Under the pieces are notes generated by a model. It was given only the letters and a program-made list of their open reading frames with translations. It did not search any database and was not told the origin of the DNA. Source: Clostridium gasigenes (lineage in GTDB: Bacteria; Bacillota; Clostridia; Clostridiales; Clostridiaceae). Taken from it: 64,000 bases of DNA. Both the position numbers and the translations under genes were made by a program. Location of the stretch: contig NZ_FNJM01000009.1 of the NCBI RefSeq assembly GCF_900104115.1, forward strand, positions 1-64,000, given 5' to 3'. Below, piece by piece: positions 33,704-44,273 of the stretch. The first letter of the stretch is position 1, and each line of letters begins with the position of its first letter.

Positions 33704-35431
33704 ATGAATAATCATGCAGTTTATCATATACCAGACGTACCATATGCATATGCTTTAAATAAGGACGAGTTAAGAATTTTATTAAGAGTAGCGAAAGATG
33801 ATATAAAGAAATGTAATTTATATTACAGATGCAGATATGATTTTGAAAGTTCTTATAAAGCAGTGAAAATGAATTTATTTGAGGAAAACCATTTGTTTGA
33901 GATCTATAGTATAGATGTTAGCATATTTAGAAATAGATATAGATACTATTTTGAAATAACAGATAATAATGGAGAAATTTATTATTATGATGAAAGAGGA
34001 AGTAAGATAAAGACTGAAGAAGAACAGGAAATTGTAGCATTTCAATATGCATATATAGGCGAAGCAGATATTTATGATGAAAGTAAATGGTTACAAGAAT
34101 CTATTGTATATCAAATATTTCCTGATAGATTTTGTAATGGCGATGAAAGCATAAATCCTAGAAATGTTAAACAATGGGGTGGTACTGTAGATCATAGAGC
34201 ATTATTTGGGGGAGATTTAAGAGGAATAATAAATAAGATAGATTATTTAAGAGAATTAGGAATAACGTTATTATATTTAACACCTATTTTTAAATCTCCA
34301 AGTAATCATAAATATAACATTGATGACTATTATATGATAGATGAAAGCTTTGGAGATATTGAAACCTTAAAGGAACTAGTTAGAACTTGTCATGAGAATA
34401 ATATTAAGGTTATTTTAGATGGGGTATTTAATCATACAGGTAGTGGCTTCTTTGCCTTTAAGGATTTATTAGAGAAACAAGAAAAGTCACAGTATGTTAA
34501 TTGGTATCACATAGATAATTTACCAGTAAGTATAAAAGATATAAACTATTATACTTTTGCAAATAAAGTAGCAAATATGCCAAAATTAAATACTGCAAAT
34601 ACAGAAGTTAAAAAGTATTTTATTGATGTGGCAAAGTATTGGATAAGAGAAACTGATATTGATGGATGGAGATTTGATGTTTGTGATGAGGTAGATCATC
34701 AATTCTGGAGAGAAATGAGAATTGGAATTAAAGAGGTGAAGAAAGAAGCTGTCTTAGTAGGAGAAATAATGCATGAATCAGTTTCCTACCTAAGGGGAGA
34801 GCAACTAGACTCAATAATGAACTATCCATTTAAACATGCAATGATAGATTTTTTTGCAAAAAGAAAAATTAATGCCCAAGAGTTAAACGATATCTTAGCT
34901 ATAAATAGATATATTTATAGGGAAAGCATATCTAAGCAATTGTGGAATCTAATAGGAAGCCATGATACTCACAGATTTTTAACTGAATGTGATGATGATA
35001 TAAATAGAATGATATTAGCATCAGTATTCCAATTTACTTATTTAGGACTTCCATATATTTATTATGGAGATGAAGTTGGAGTAAATGGTGGTGAGGATCC
35101 ACAGTGTAGAAAATGTATACCCTGGAATGCTAATAATCAAAATATAGAGATGTTAAATCATTATAAAAATTTAGCTAAAATAAGAAAAGAAAATAAAGCG
35201 CTAATTCATGGAAATTACAGAGATATAGGAAGTAATGATAAAATTTTAATTTTTGAAAGAAACTTAGAGGATGAAAAAATAATTGTAATAATAAATAATG
35301 ATATGCATTTAAATAATATATCACTAAATTTAGAAGGTACAATTTATGACTTATATAATGGAAGGGAAATAACTGTTAATGGGAATATTGAGATAGAGCC
35401 AATGAACTTTAAAATATTAAAGATAAAATAG
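33704..35431 (+). CDS. GH13 neopullulanase/cyclomaltodextrinase-type alpha-glycosidase
   Basis: This 575-aa enzyme has an N-terminal CBM34-like beta domain (about residues 1-125) and a GH13 barrel. The catalytic residues are D325 (GWRFDVCDE), E354 (LVGEIMHE) and D421 (GSHDTHR). The order matches the GH13_20 group, which cleaves cyclodextrins, maltodextrins and pullulan. With no signal peptide it should act on imported oligosaccharides in the cytoplasm. It is the first gene of the glucan module behind a cre-like site. Confidence 0.88.
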   Translation: MNNHAVYHIPDVPYAYALNKDELRILLRVAKDDIKKCNLYYRCRYDFESSYKAVKMNLFEENHLFEIYSIDVSIFRNRYRYYFEITDNNGEIYYYDERGSKIKTEEEQEIVAFQYAYIGEADIYDESKWLQESIVYQIFPDRFCNGDESINPRNVKQWGGTVDHRALFGGDLRGIINKIDYLRELGITLLYLTPIFKSPSNHKYNIDDYYMIDESFGDIETLKELVRTCHENNIKVILDGVFNHTGSGFFAFKDLLEKQEKSQYVNWYHIDNLPVSIKDINYYTFANKVANMPKLNTANTEVKKYFIDVAKYWIRETDIDGWRFDVCDEVDHQFWREMRIGIKEVKKEAVLVGEIMHESVSYLRGEQLDSIMNYPFKHAMIDFFAKRKINAQELNDILAINRYIYRESISKQLWNLIGSHDTHRFLTECDDDINRMILASVFQFTYLGLPYIYYGDEVGVNGGEDPQCRKCIPWNANNQNIEMLNHYKNLAKIRKENKALIHGNYRDIGSNDKILIFERNLEDEKIIVIINNDMHLNNISLNLEGTIYDLYNGREITVNGNIEIEPMNFKILKIK

Positions 35432-35522
35432 ACATAGAATTAATAAGTAGAAATTAGTTGGAAATATTCATAGAAAAATAATAGTTGCAGTTCAAAAATA
35501 ATATTAAAGGTAGGGGATATTA

Positions 35523-37643
35523 ATGAATATAAAAAGATTTACAGTTGCTAATCCAATAAATTGCCATGCAGTGGTTAAGGATATAAAAAGTGAAGATATT
35601 ACTAAATTAACAAAAGTAGAAATAGAAGATAAGAGCCTTATAGTAAAGTTAGAAGATGAGGATATAGTTTATGGTCTAGGAGAAAATGTTAGAGGTATAA
35701 ATAAAAGAGGTTGGATATTTGAAAGCTATTGTAGTGATGATCCAAACCATGCTCAAGATAAAAGGTCTCTTTATGGGGCACATAATTTTATATTAATAAG
35801 TGGAAAAGAAAAACTAGGTATATATATAGATTGTCCTAGCAAAGTAGTATTTGATATAGGGTATACAAACCTTGGAGAATTAAAAATAACAGTAGTAGAT
35901 GGAGAGTATAATCTTTATATAATAAATGGAGATACTGAAAGTGAAATAACTAAGAGTTTTAGAAAATTAATTGGACAAAGCTATGTTCCACCAAAATGGG
36001 CGTTTGGGTATCAACAAAGTAGATGGAGTTATAAGGATGAAGACGAAGTTCGTGAACTTGCAAAAAACTTTAGAGATAAGGAAATCCCAATTGATTGTAT
36101 TTATTTAGATATTGATTATATGGAAAGATTCAAAAACTTCACATTAAATAAGGAATCATTTCCAAACTTTGATAAGCTAGTAGTAGATATGAAAAAAGAT
36201 GGAATTAAATTAATTCCAATTATAGATGCAGGCTGCAAAATAGAAAAAGGCTATGAGATTTATGAAGATGGAATTGAAAAAGGACATTATTGCAAAGATG
36301 AAGATGGAAAACCTTTTGTAGCAGCAGTGTGGCCAGGACAAGTACACTTTCCAGATTTCTTAGATAAAGATGCAAGATTATGGTTTGGAAGTAAATATAA
36401 ATTCCTTGTAGATAAAGGAATTGAAGGTTTCTGGAATGACATGAATGAGCCCGCAATATTCTATTCAGAGCAAGGATTGAAAAAAGCTTTTGACAAAATA
36501 GAAGAATATAAAGGCAAGAATCTTGATATATATAGTTTCTTTGAATTGAAGGATACAATACTTGGTTTAAGTAATAGTAATAATGATTATAATAGCTTCT
36601 ATCATAATGTAGATGGGAAAAAAGTTAAGCATAATGATATTCATAACTTATATGGTTACAATATGACAAAGTCTGCAGCAGAAGGCTTAGAAAAAATAGA
36701 TGAAAATAAGAGATTTTTATTATTCTCAAGAGCATCAGCTATAGGAGCTCATAGATATGGGGGTATATGGACTGGTGATAACACATCGTTATGGGAACAT
36801 TTGGAGATGAATGTGAAAATGATGCCAAACTTAAATATGTGTGGATACATGTACACTGGTGCAGATACAGGCGGTTTTGGTGGTAACTGTACTCCAGATT
36901 TATTAACAAGATGGATGCAATGGAGTATATTTACACCATTACTAAGAAATCATTCAGCTATGGGAACTAGAAATCAAGAACCTTTTGCATATGATTTAGG
37001 AACTGAAAAATCAGTAAAAAACCTTATAGATTTAAGATATGCTTTAGTACCGTATATATATAGTGAATTTATGAAAGCAACATTAAATGATGATATGATG
37101 TTTGAGCCATTAGGATTCAAATATAGTGATTCAACATCAAGAACTGTTGAAGATCAACTATTAATGGGTGATTCATTAATGCTTGCACCTATATATAAAC
37201 AGAATTCAAAAGGAAGATATGTTTATTTGCCAGAGGAAATGTTAATGGTAAAAATAAAAAATATAGATGAAATGGAATTTGAAGTTATGCCAAAGGGTCA
37301 TCATTATTTTGAAGCAAATTTAGATGAATTTGCAATTTTTATAAAAAAAGATAAGATGCTTCCTTTAGGAAAGACTGCAAAGAGCGTAGAATCATTAAAT
37401 AATGAAAAACTTAAAGTTATTGCATTTGTAAATGAAAAAGCAAATTATAACTTATATGATGATGATGGAGTAAGCAAAAATTACAAAACTTTGAAAGCTG
37501 ATAATTTAAGTATTGAAATAAAATATGTTGGAAATGATTTAAAAGTAGAAACAGTTGTAGAAGGAAAAACTACTATTAAGGAACTTGAAATAACAGCAAT
37601 ATTAAGTAATGGAGAAGTAAGAAAAATAAATCATAAAATATAA
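35523..37643 (+). CDS. GH31 alpha-glucosidase
   Basis: This 706-aa glycoside hydrolase 31 enzyme has the nucleophile D306 in GFWNDMNEPAIF and the acid/base D419 in IWTGDNTSLWEHL. FGYQQSRWSYKDEDEVRELA and GADTGGFGGN are also family marks. It removes terminal alpha-linked glucose from oligosaccharides. There is no signal peptide, so it is probably cytoplasmic. It lies 91 nt after the GH13 gene and is followed by a dispersed hairpin repeat. Confidence 0.9.
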   Translation: MNIKRFTVANPINCHAVVKDIKSEDITKLTKVEIEDKSLIVKLEDEDIVYGLGENVRGINKRGWIFESYCSDDPNHAQDKRSLYGAHNFILISGKEKLGIYIDCPSKVVFDIGYTNLGELKITVVDGEYNLYIINGDTESEITKSFRKLIGQSYVPPKWAFGYQQSRWSYKDEDEVRELAKNFRDKEIPIDCIYLDIDYMERFKNFTLNKESFPNFDKLVVDMKKDGIKLIPIIDAGCKIEKGYEIYEDGIEKGHYCKDEDGKPFVAAVWPGQVHFPDFLDKDARLWFGSKYKFLVDKGIEGFWNDMNEPAIFYSEQGLKKAFDKIEEYKGKNLDIYSFFELKDTILGLSNSNNDYNSFYHNVDGKKVKHNDIHNLYGYNMTKSAAEGLEKIDENKRFLLFSRASAIGAHRYGGIWTGDNTSLWEHLEMNVKMMPNLNMCGYMYTGADTGGFGGNCTPDLLTRWMQWSIFTPLLRNHSAMGTRNQEPFAYDLGTEKSVKNLIDLRYALVPYIYSEFMKATLNDDMMFEPLGFKYSDSTSRTVEDQLLMGDSLMLAPIYKQNSKGRYVYLPEEMLMVKIKNIDEMEFEVMPKGHHYFEANLDEFAIFIKKDKMLPLGKTAKSVESLNNEKLKVIAFVNEKANYNLYDDDGVSKNYKTLKADNLSIEIKYVGNDLKVETVVEGKTTIKELEITAILSNGEVRKINHKI

Positions 37644-37648
37644 ATTAA

Positions 37649-37712
37649 GGGATTGTAAAATAAATAACTAGTCAAAGGCAAGGATACTGACTAGTTATTT
37701 ATTTGTATATCC
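37649..37712 (+). repeat. dispersed hairpin repeat, best-paired copy with compensatory ends
   Basis: GGATTGTAAAATAAATAACT (left) pairs with AGTTATTTATTTGTATATCC (right), extending through TAGTCA/TGACTA near the loop. The outer GGCAT/ATGCC of other copies is replaced here by GGAT/ATCC on both sides, so base pairing is kept. Confidence 0.75.
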
Positions 37713-37740
37713 ATAATATACATTAGGGAGGGATTGGATT

Positions 37741-39759
37741 ATGAGATTTAGTAAAAATAGCTTTAGTAGCTATGATAGAGGAATAGAAAAGGAATGGATA
37801 CTTACTAACGGCAGAAGTGGTTTTTCAGGTTCAACAATAATAGGAGCTAATAGCAGAAAGTATCACGGATTATTAATAGCAGCTATAAAATCACCAGATG
37901 AAAGATATATGGTTTTGCCAAAGGTTGAAGAAACTTTGATTTTAAATAACAAATTATATCCATTAACATCAACAAAATATATAGGTGAAACAATTGAAGG
38001 TTTTAAAAATCTTCAAAGTTTCACCCATGAGGGAATACCAACATATAGATATTTAGCTTGTGGTGTAGATATACAAAAAAGAGTATTTCTTCAATATGGT
38101 AAAAATACTGCAATAATAGAATATAAGATAAAAGGAAATGGACAAGAGGGAATATTAAAGCTAACACCTTTTGTATCTTTTAGAAACCCAGGAGAATGTA
38201 GTAGCTTAGATAATTTAACTTTTGAAAAAACTATAACTGAAAAAGGTTTTAAATTAATCCCAAAAACAAAAAAAGATATTAAAATCAATCTATTTGCTAC
38301 ATCTGGAGAAACTAAAGATGAGGAAGAAATATTTACTGATTATGTATTCTATGATGTGGATATTACCTCTGGAGATAAATGTATAGAGCAATATTATATT
38401 CCGGGGAGTATTGAAATTGAATTTAATGGGAATGAGGAAAAAACTGTATACTTTATAGGTACAATTGAAAAAGAAATTCCTACTAATATAGAAGAGATTG
38501 TAGAGCAAGAGGAGATAAGAATAGAGAAACTTAAAAATACCTTTAATGATGATAGACCAATAGCAAAGTATTTACCCTTAGGAGCAGATAATTTTATAGT
38601 TGATAGAGATTCTATAAATAGTAAAACTATACTTGCAGGGTACCCGTGGTTTTTAGATTGGGGAAGAGATACTATGATAGCAATTACTGGTTTAACAATG
38701 TCAACTAACAGGTTAGAGGATGCAAAGGATATATTGAAAAGCTTTAGTTTATATGAAAAGAATGGATTGATTCCAAATATGTTCCCAGATTTTGGCCAAG
38801 AACCATTATATAATACAGTAGATGCTTCATTATGGTATGTAAAGGGAATTTATGATTACTTATTATATAGTGATTCAGAAGAATCAGTAACATTTATAAA
38901 AAATGAAATATATCCTACAATTAAGAAAATAATAGATAGTTATAAAAAAGGTACAGATTTTTCAATTGGAATGAAAGATGATTATCTAATTTGGGCAGGA
39001 GATGGTTTAGATCAAGTAACATGGATGGATGTAAGAGTAAATGATATAGTTGTTACTCCAAGACATGGTAAGCCAGTAGAAATTAATGCCCTTTGGTATA
39101 ATGCATTAAAGATTACATCATTACTTGCAAATAAATTTGGAGATTCAGAAGGAAATGAATATGAAGAATTAGCTATTAAGGTTAAGAATTCCTTTGAAAA
39201 TAAATTCTGGAATGAAAAGGATAAATGTTTATATGATGTAGTAAGTGATAATGAAAGTGATGCTTCAATAAGACCAAATCAAATATGGGCAGTGTCATTA
39301 CCCTTTTCTATATTAGATAGAGAAAAGGAAAAAGCTGTAGTAAATACTGTGTATAAAGAATTATACACACCATATGGATTAAGAAGCTTAAGTAGAAATC
39401 ATGAAGATTATAAACCTATGTATATAGGAAAGTTATTTGAAAGAGATATGGCATATCATCAAGGAACAGTATGGGGCTTCCCACTAGGTGGTTTCTTAAC
39501 AGCTTATTGCAAAGTAAATGATTATTCAAAAGAATCTGTAGAATTTGTGGATAATTGTTTAAAGGATATGGAAAGTCATATACAAGATCAATGCCTTTGT
39601 GGAATAGCAGAAATATTTGATGGAGAAGCGCCACATCATGGAAGAGGATGTTATACACAGGCTTGGAGTGTAGGTGAAATAATAAGAGTATATTATGAAG
39701 ATATACTTGGGAATATAGATAAATTAAATAAAGTTCACACTAAATTATTTGTAGATTAA
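37741..39759 (+). CDS. amylo-alpha-1,6-glucosidase (glycogen debranching enzyme, GDE_C/GH133 type)
   Basis: This 672-aa enzyme has an N-terminal GDE_N domain (WILTNGRSGFSGSTIIGANS, YHGLLIAAI) and a C-terminal (alpha/alpha)6 barrel with GYPWFLDWGRDTMIAITGL, DASLWYVKGIYDYL, WMDVRV and EINALWYNAL. It hydrolyses alpha-1,6 branch glucose from glycogen-like glucans. It follows the hairpin repeat by 28 nt with GGGAGG. The sequence across its stop is identical over 19 nt to that at the metH stop. Confidence 0.88.
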   Translation: MRFSKNSFSSYDRGIEKEWILTNGRSGFSGSTIIGANSRKYHGLLIAAIKSPDERYMVLPKVEETLILNNKLYPLTSTKYIGETIEGFKNLQSFTHEGIPTYRYLACGVDIQKRVFLQYGKNTAIIEYKIKGNGQEGILKLTPFVSFRNPGECSSLDNLTFEKTITEKGFKLIPKTKKDIKINLFATSGETKDEEEIFTDYVFYDVDITSGDKCIEQYYIPGSIEIEFNGNEEKTVYFIGTIEKEIPTNIEEIVEQEEIRIEKLKNTFNDDRPIAKYLPLGADNFIVDRDSINSKTILAGYPWFLDWGRDTMIAITGLTMSTNRLEDAKDILKSFSLYEKNGLIPNMFPDFGQEPLYNTVDASLWYVKGIYDYLLYSDSEESVTFIKNEIYPTIKKIIDSYKKGTDFSIGMKDDYLIWAGDGLDQVTWMDVRVNDIVVTPRHGKPVEINALWYNALKITSLLANKFGDSEGNEYEELAIKVKNSFENKFWNEKDKCLYDVVSDNESDASIRPNQIWAVSLPFSILDREKEKAVVNTVYKELYTPYGLRSLSRNHEDYKPMYIGKLFERDMAYHQGTVWGFPLGGFLTAYCKVNDYSKESVEFVDNCLKDMESHIQDQCLCGIAEIFDGEAPHHGRGCYTQAWSVGEIIRVYYEDILGNIDKLNKVHTKLFVD

Positions 39760-39807
39760 GGCATAGTTTTAAAATAACATTTATAGGTATAAGGAGAATT
39801 AAAGAAT

Positions 39808-42012
39808 ATGGGAGATGGGTATATGAATAACATCATTAAATATTATAAGATAGATACATTTAATGAAATGACATTTAAGGTAGAGAAGGCAATAAACTAT
39901 AGTGTAGTTATAAAAGCAAATAATCAAATAATAGAAGATAAAAAGTATATTATTGATTATGATAATGGAATTGGAAAAATAGTATTTTATGAAAAGTTTG
40001 ATATAGCTATTGAATATAAGATTTGTATAGGTGAAGAAGAGAAAGTAGCTACCATGGGAAATATATTTTCTACAAAAGAGTTTAAGGAAAAATATCATTA
40101 TGAGGGAAGTCTTGGGAATGTTTATGCAAAAAAAGGTACAAGATTTATTATATGGGCACCAACAGCAAGTAATGTTAATTTGTTAATATATAATAAAGAT
40201 AATGTTGAAACATTTGATATGAAAAAGGGTGAAAGAGGAGAATGGAGTTTAAGTTTAAGGGGAGATTTAAAAGATGTTTTCTATAACTATTCAGTTAAAG
40301 TTTATGAGAATGAGAATGTTGTAGTAGACCCATATGCGAAAGCAGTAGGAGTAAATGGAGAAAAATCTATGGTTGTAGATTTAGAATCTACAAATCCTGA
40401 AAAGTGGATGCTAGACAAAAAGCCAAAATTCTTATCTCCAACTGAGGCAATACTTTATGAATTGCATATAAGAGATTTTTCAATAGATGAAAATTCAGGT
40501 GTTGAGGAAAATCAAAAAGGCAAATATTTAGGGTTAGTTCAAGAAGGAACAACATTACCAGGAACAGATATAAAGACTACATTAGATCATTTAAAGGAAC
40601 TAGGAATTACGCATCTGCATCTGTTACCAATATTTGATTATAAATCAGTAAATGAAGCAGATATAAATACAAAACAATTTAATTGGGGTTATGATCCACA
40701 AAATTATAATGCTTTAGAAGGATCTTATTCTACAAATCCTTTAAATGGAAATGTGAGAATAATAGAGTTTAAGCAAGCTGTATTAAAGCTTCATGAAGCG
40801 GGTATAAGGGTAGTAATGGATGTTGTATATAATCATACATTTGATACTAAGACAAATTGCTTAAACTTAGCAGTGCCATTTTATTATCATAGAGTAGATG
40901 AAAATGGAGAATTTTCAGATGCTTCAGCTTGTGGAAATGAAACAGCTTCTGAAAGATCAATGTTTAGAAGATATATGATAGATTCAGTAAAATACTGGGC
41001 CCGAGAATATCACATTGATGGATTCAGATTTGATTTGATGGGAATACATGATTTAGAAACTATAAAAGAAATAAGAATAGAATTGGATAAAATTGATTCA
41101 TCAATAATTATGTATGGAGAAGGATGGACTGGTGGAGCAAGTCCACTTCCTAAGGAAGAAGCAGCCTTTAAAATTAATACAATTAAATACGATGATATGC
41201 AAATTGCATGTTTTAGCGATGATGTGAGAGATGCTATAAAGGGAGATGTATTTGAAGCAGAGGTGCAGGGGTTCGTAAATGGTGGGAAAAATCAAGAAGA
41301 AACAATAAAGGCTGGAGTAGTAGCAACTATAGATCATAATGAAATAGATTATAAAAATGTACTATATTCAGATAAGCATTGGGCAAATGAGCCTTATCAA
41401 ACAATAAATTATGATTCAGCTCACGATAACTATACGCTGTGGGATAAATTGCAAGTTTCATCAGGAGATGTAAGTGAAGAGGAATTAATAAAAATGAATA
41501 TGCTATCCGCAGCAATAGTATTAACTTCACAAGGAATACCATTCTTACATGCAGGGGAAGAATTCCTAAGATCAAAAGTAAGGGAAGATGGAACCTTTGA
41601 AGAAAATAGCTATAAATCATCTGATTTAGTAAATAAGCTAGATTGGAATAGAAAGAAAGAATATATAGAAGTATTTAATTACTACACTGGATTAATACAA
41701 TTAAGAAAAGCTTATAAGGCATTTAGGCTAGAATCTGCAAAGGACATTAAGGGAAAATTAACATTCTTACAAAAGGGAAAAGATTTCAATGAAGATTCAG
41801 TAGTAGCCTTTAAGATTAAAAGCGATGAAGAATTAATAGTTATATATAATGCTAATAATAAAGAAGTAGAAGTGAAAATTGAGGAAGGATACTTTGGCGT
41901 ATTAGTAAATGATATAAAAGCAGGCACAGATATTATAAGTGAAATAAGAGGTGGATTAGTTAAGGTTCCACCAATATCAGCTTATGTTGTGAAGAAGATA
42001 AGTAACGAATAG
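39808..42012 (+). CDS. pulA: type I pullulanase
   Basis: This 734-aa GH13_14 debranching enzyme has an N-terminal module, a CBM48 domain (GTRFIIWAPTASNVNLLIY) and the type I pullulanase signature NWGYDPQNYN. The catalytic nucleophile is D409 (GFRFDLMGIHD), the acid/base E438 (MYGEGWTGG), and SAHDNY holds the third Asp. It cleaves alpha-1,6 links of pullulan or branched dextrins. It has no signal peptide and should be cytoplasmic. The ATG at 39823 is an alternative start; AAGGAG lies slightly far from 39808. Confidence 0.9.
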   Translation: MGDGYMNNIIKYYKIDTFNEMTFKVEKAINYSVVIKANNQIIEDKKYIIDYDNGIGKIVFYEKFDIAIEYKICIGEEEKVATMGNIFSTKEFKEKYHYEGSLGNVYAKKGTRFIIWAPTASNVNLLIYNKDNVETFDMKKGERGEWSLSLRGDLKDVFYNYSVKVYENENVVVDPYAKAVGVNGEKSMVVDLESTNPEKWMLDKKPKFLSPTEAILYELHIRDFSIDENSGVEENQKGKYLGLVQEGTTLPGTDIKTTLDHLKELGITHLHLLPIFDYKSVNEADINTKQFNWGYDPQNYNALEGSYSTNPLNGNVRIIEFKQAVLKLHEAGIRVVMDVVYNHTFDTKTNCLNLAVPFYYHRVDENGEFSDASACGNETASERSMFRRYMIDSVKYWAREYHIDGFRFDLMGIHDLETIKEIRIELDKIDSSIIMYGEGWTGGASPLPKEEAAFKINTIKYDDMQIACFSDDVRDAIKGDVFEAEVQGFVNGGKNQEETIKAGVVATIDHNEIDYKNVLYSDKHWANEPYQTINYDSAHDNYTLWDKLQVSSGDVSEEELIKMNMLSAAIVLTSQGIPFLHAGEEFLRSKVREDGTFEENSYKSSDLVNKLDWNRKKEYIEVFNYYTGLIQLRKAYKAFRLESAKDIKGKLTFLQKGKDFNEDSVVAFKIKSDEELIVIYNANNKEVEVKIEEGYFGVLVNDIKAGTDIISEIRGGLVKVPPISAYVVKKISNE

Positions 42013-42038
42013 AGTAGGTAGGCAGAAGTCAGAGTAAT

Positions 42039-42163
42039 TAATGACTATTGACATAAATGTAAATAGCCATTAATCTTATAGAATATTAAAAACTAATGAA
42101 AAAAATTAAATTATTATTCTAATGTAGTTATCTTAAATTTTATTTAAGATAACTACATTTTTA
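42039..42163 (+). terminator. two hairpins after the glucan module
   Basis: TAATGACTATT...AATAGCCATTA (42039-42075) is followed by a stronger hairpin, ATGTAGTTATCTTAAA with its exact complement around a TTT-type loop and TTTTT after it (42121-42163). The second is a clear intrinsic terminator that isolates the glycosidases from the MATE gene. Confidence 0.8.
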
Positions 42164-42187
42164 TGAATAAAATGAGGAGGATAAACA

Positions 42188-43525
42188 GTGAGTGCTACTA
42201 TAAATAAAAAAACATCATTATTTATACTAACATGGCCAATATTTATAGAACTTGTATTACAAATGCTTGTAAATAATGTTGATCAACTTATGATAAGCAG
42301 AGTTTCAGAAGATTCTGTAGCAGCTATAGGTAATGTAAATCAAATAATGAGTGTATTATTAATAACGTTTAGTGTTGTAACAATGGCAACTACCATATTA
42401 GTTGCACAATATTTAGGATCCAATAATCAAAGGAGAGTTTCAGAAGTATATTCAGTGGCGGTATTTTCAAATTTAATATTTAGTATTGTAATAGGTCTTA
42501 TATTATTTCTATTTAATGATGCTATTTTTACTTTGATAAAATTACCGGATGAATTATTAAGTGATGCTAAAATCTATATGAATATTATAGGTGGAGGAGT
42601 ATTTCTTCAAGGAATATTTATGACTTATTCTGCAATTTTTAGAAGTAACGGATTTATGAAACAGGGTATGTATATTTCAGCTATTGTAAATATACTTAAT
42701 ATTATAGGTAACTTAGTATTGTTAAATGGTTATTTGGGATTACCTAAATTAGGTATAGCAGGAGTTGCAATATCTAGTGTAGTAAGTAGATTAATTGGAG
42801 TTATAATTATTATTTATATTTTCAAGAAAAAAATAAAAGGACATGTATCTTTAAAATATTTATTCCCATTCCCAAGAGATATATTTAAAAGATTAATGCG
42901 TATTGGAGTACCAGCAGGCGGAGAAGCTATATCATATAATGCTTCACAAATGGTAATATTAACATTTGTGAATACTATGGGCATAACTGTTATCACTGCT
43001 AGATCATACATAAGTATAATAACTTGGTTTTCATATTTATATGCATCAGCAGTATCCCAAGCTAATCAAATTAGAGTTGGATATCTTATAGGTGCAAATG
43101 AAGAAGATGAAGCATATAAAAAAGTATTAGAAACTTTGAAACCGGCAAACATAATAACATTGATTGTTGCTATTTTAGTATTTATATTTAGTAATCAATT
43201 ACTTGGAGTATTTACTTCTAACCCAGAAATTCTAAAACTTGGAAAGGCAGTATTGTTTATAGATATTGTATTAGAAGTTGGAAGAACATTTAACCTGGTT
43301 CTTATAAGAGGAATGCAGGCTGCCGGAGATATTAAATATCCTATTTTTGTAGGTATTTCATCTATGTGGGCAATAGCTACATTGTTTTCTTATATATTTG
43401 GAGTATTATTTGGATGGGGGTTGCAAGGAGTTTGGATTGCTATGATGGCAGATGAATGTATAAGAGCTGTCATATTCCACTTACGATGGAAATCTGGAAA
43501 GTGGAGATCAAGAAAAATGATTTAG
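42188..43525 (+). CDS. MATE-family efflux transporter
   Basis: This 445-aa protein has twelve predicted helices in two halves, as in MATE exporters (LFILTWPIFIELVLQMLVNNV, then DQLMISRVSEDSVAAIGNVNQ, and GVPAGGEAISYNASQMVIL in the second half). It should expel cationic drugs or metabolites by Na+ or H+ exchange. GTG is the start and AGGAGG precedes it. The substrate is not predictable. Confidence 0.9.
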   Translation: MSATINKKTSLFILTWPIFIELVLQMLVNNVDQLMISRVSEDSVAAIGNVNQIMSVLLITFSVVTMATTILVAQYLGSNNQRRVSEVYSVAVFSNLIFSIVIGLILFLFNDAIFTLIKLPDELLSDAKIYMNIIGGGVFLQGIFMTYSAIFRSNGFMKQGMYISAIVNILNIIGNLVLLNGYLGLPKLGIAGVAISSVVSRLIGVIIIIYIFKKKIKGHVSLKYLFPFPRDIFKRLMRIGVPAGGEAISYNASQMVILTFVNTMGITVITARSYISIITWFSYLYASAVSQANQIRVGYLIGANEEDEAYKKVLETLKPANIITLIVAILVFIFSNQLLGVFTSNPEILKLGKAVLFIDIVLEVGRTFNLVLIRGMQAAGDIKYPIFVGISSMWAIATLFSYIFGVLFGWGLQGVWIAMMADECIRAVIFHLRWKSGKWRSRKMI

Positions 43526-43607
43526 TAATGTGAAAGATAGTCTAGATTATTGGCGTGTTATTTTTTTCAAAAAGCATAATTATTTAAAGGATGGTAAGGA
43601 GAGAACT

Positions 43608-44165
43608 ATGAATAAAATATTGAAACTAAAAAGAAAAGATGGGAAGATAATAAATGTACAATTAAAGAACTTAGATATAACATATATAGATAAAATAATG
43701 GAGATTCAAAATATTATTTTAGAAGATCTTAAGGATAAAAGGTTATATGCAGCTACAGATAAAGAAGAATTCATAGATTATATAAATATCTTTGGTAAGA
43801 TAATAGGATATATCACAGAAGAAGGTGAATTAATAGCCATGGGTGTATATGCCAAAAAAGGATATGCTAAAGGAAATTATGGATATGATATAGAATTAGA
43901 AGGTGAAGAACTTTTAAAAGTAGGGCAAATAGAATCAACTGTAGTAAGAGAGGAATATAGAGGGAATAGACTTCAAAAGATAATTTGTGAGACACTAGAA
44001 GAAATAGCAAGAGAAGAGGGCGACGCCGTAATATGTGCTACAGCATCACCATATAATGAATTTAGTGTAAATACATTTAAAAAATTAGGATATGAAATAA
44101 AAAAAGATAAGATAAAATATGGTGGATTAAGAAGATATATATTGGTAAAAAAATTGGAAAATTAA
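43608..44165 (+). CDS. GNAT-family N-acetyltransferase
   Basis: This 185-aa GNAT protein has a core strand (GQIESTVVREEYRGNRLQKII) with the acetyl-CoA loop REEYRGNRLQK, then ICATASPYNEFSVNTFKKLGYEI. ATG 43608 is chosen because TAAGGAGAG precedes it; a longer frame from 43530 has no site. It lies 82 nt after the MATE gene and may be co-transcribed. The substrate is unknown. Confidence 0.8.
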   Translation: MNKILKLKRKDGKIINVQLKNLDITYIDKIMEIQNIILEDLKDKRLYAATDKEEFIDYINIFGKIIGYITEEGELIAMGVYAKKGYAKGNYGYDIELEGEELLKVGQIESTVVREEYRGNRLQKIICETLEEIAREEGDAVICATASPYNEFSVNTFKKLGYEIKKDKIKYGGLRRYILVKKLEN

Positions 44166-44273
44166 ATATTTTATAAAATTGTTGAAATTATAGAATTTAT
44201 AATATATAATAAATTCATAAAGTCATTATAACGTTTACTTAAAAAGGTTTAAAAAATAATAGGGGGAATAAAA

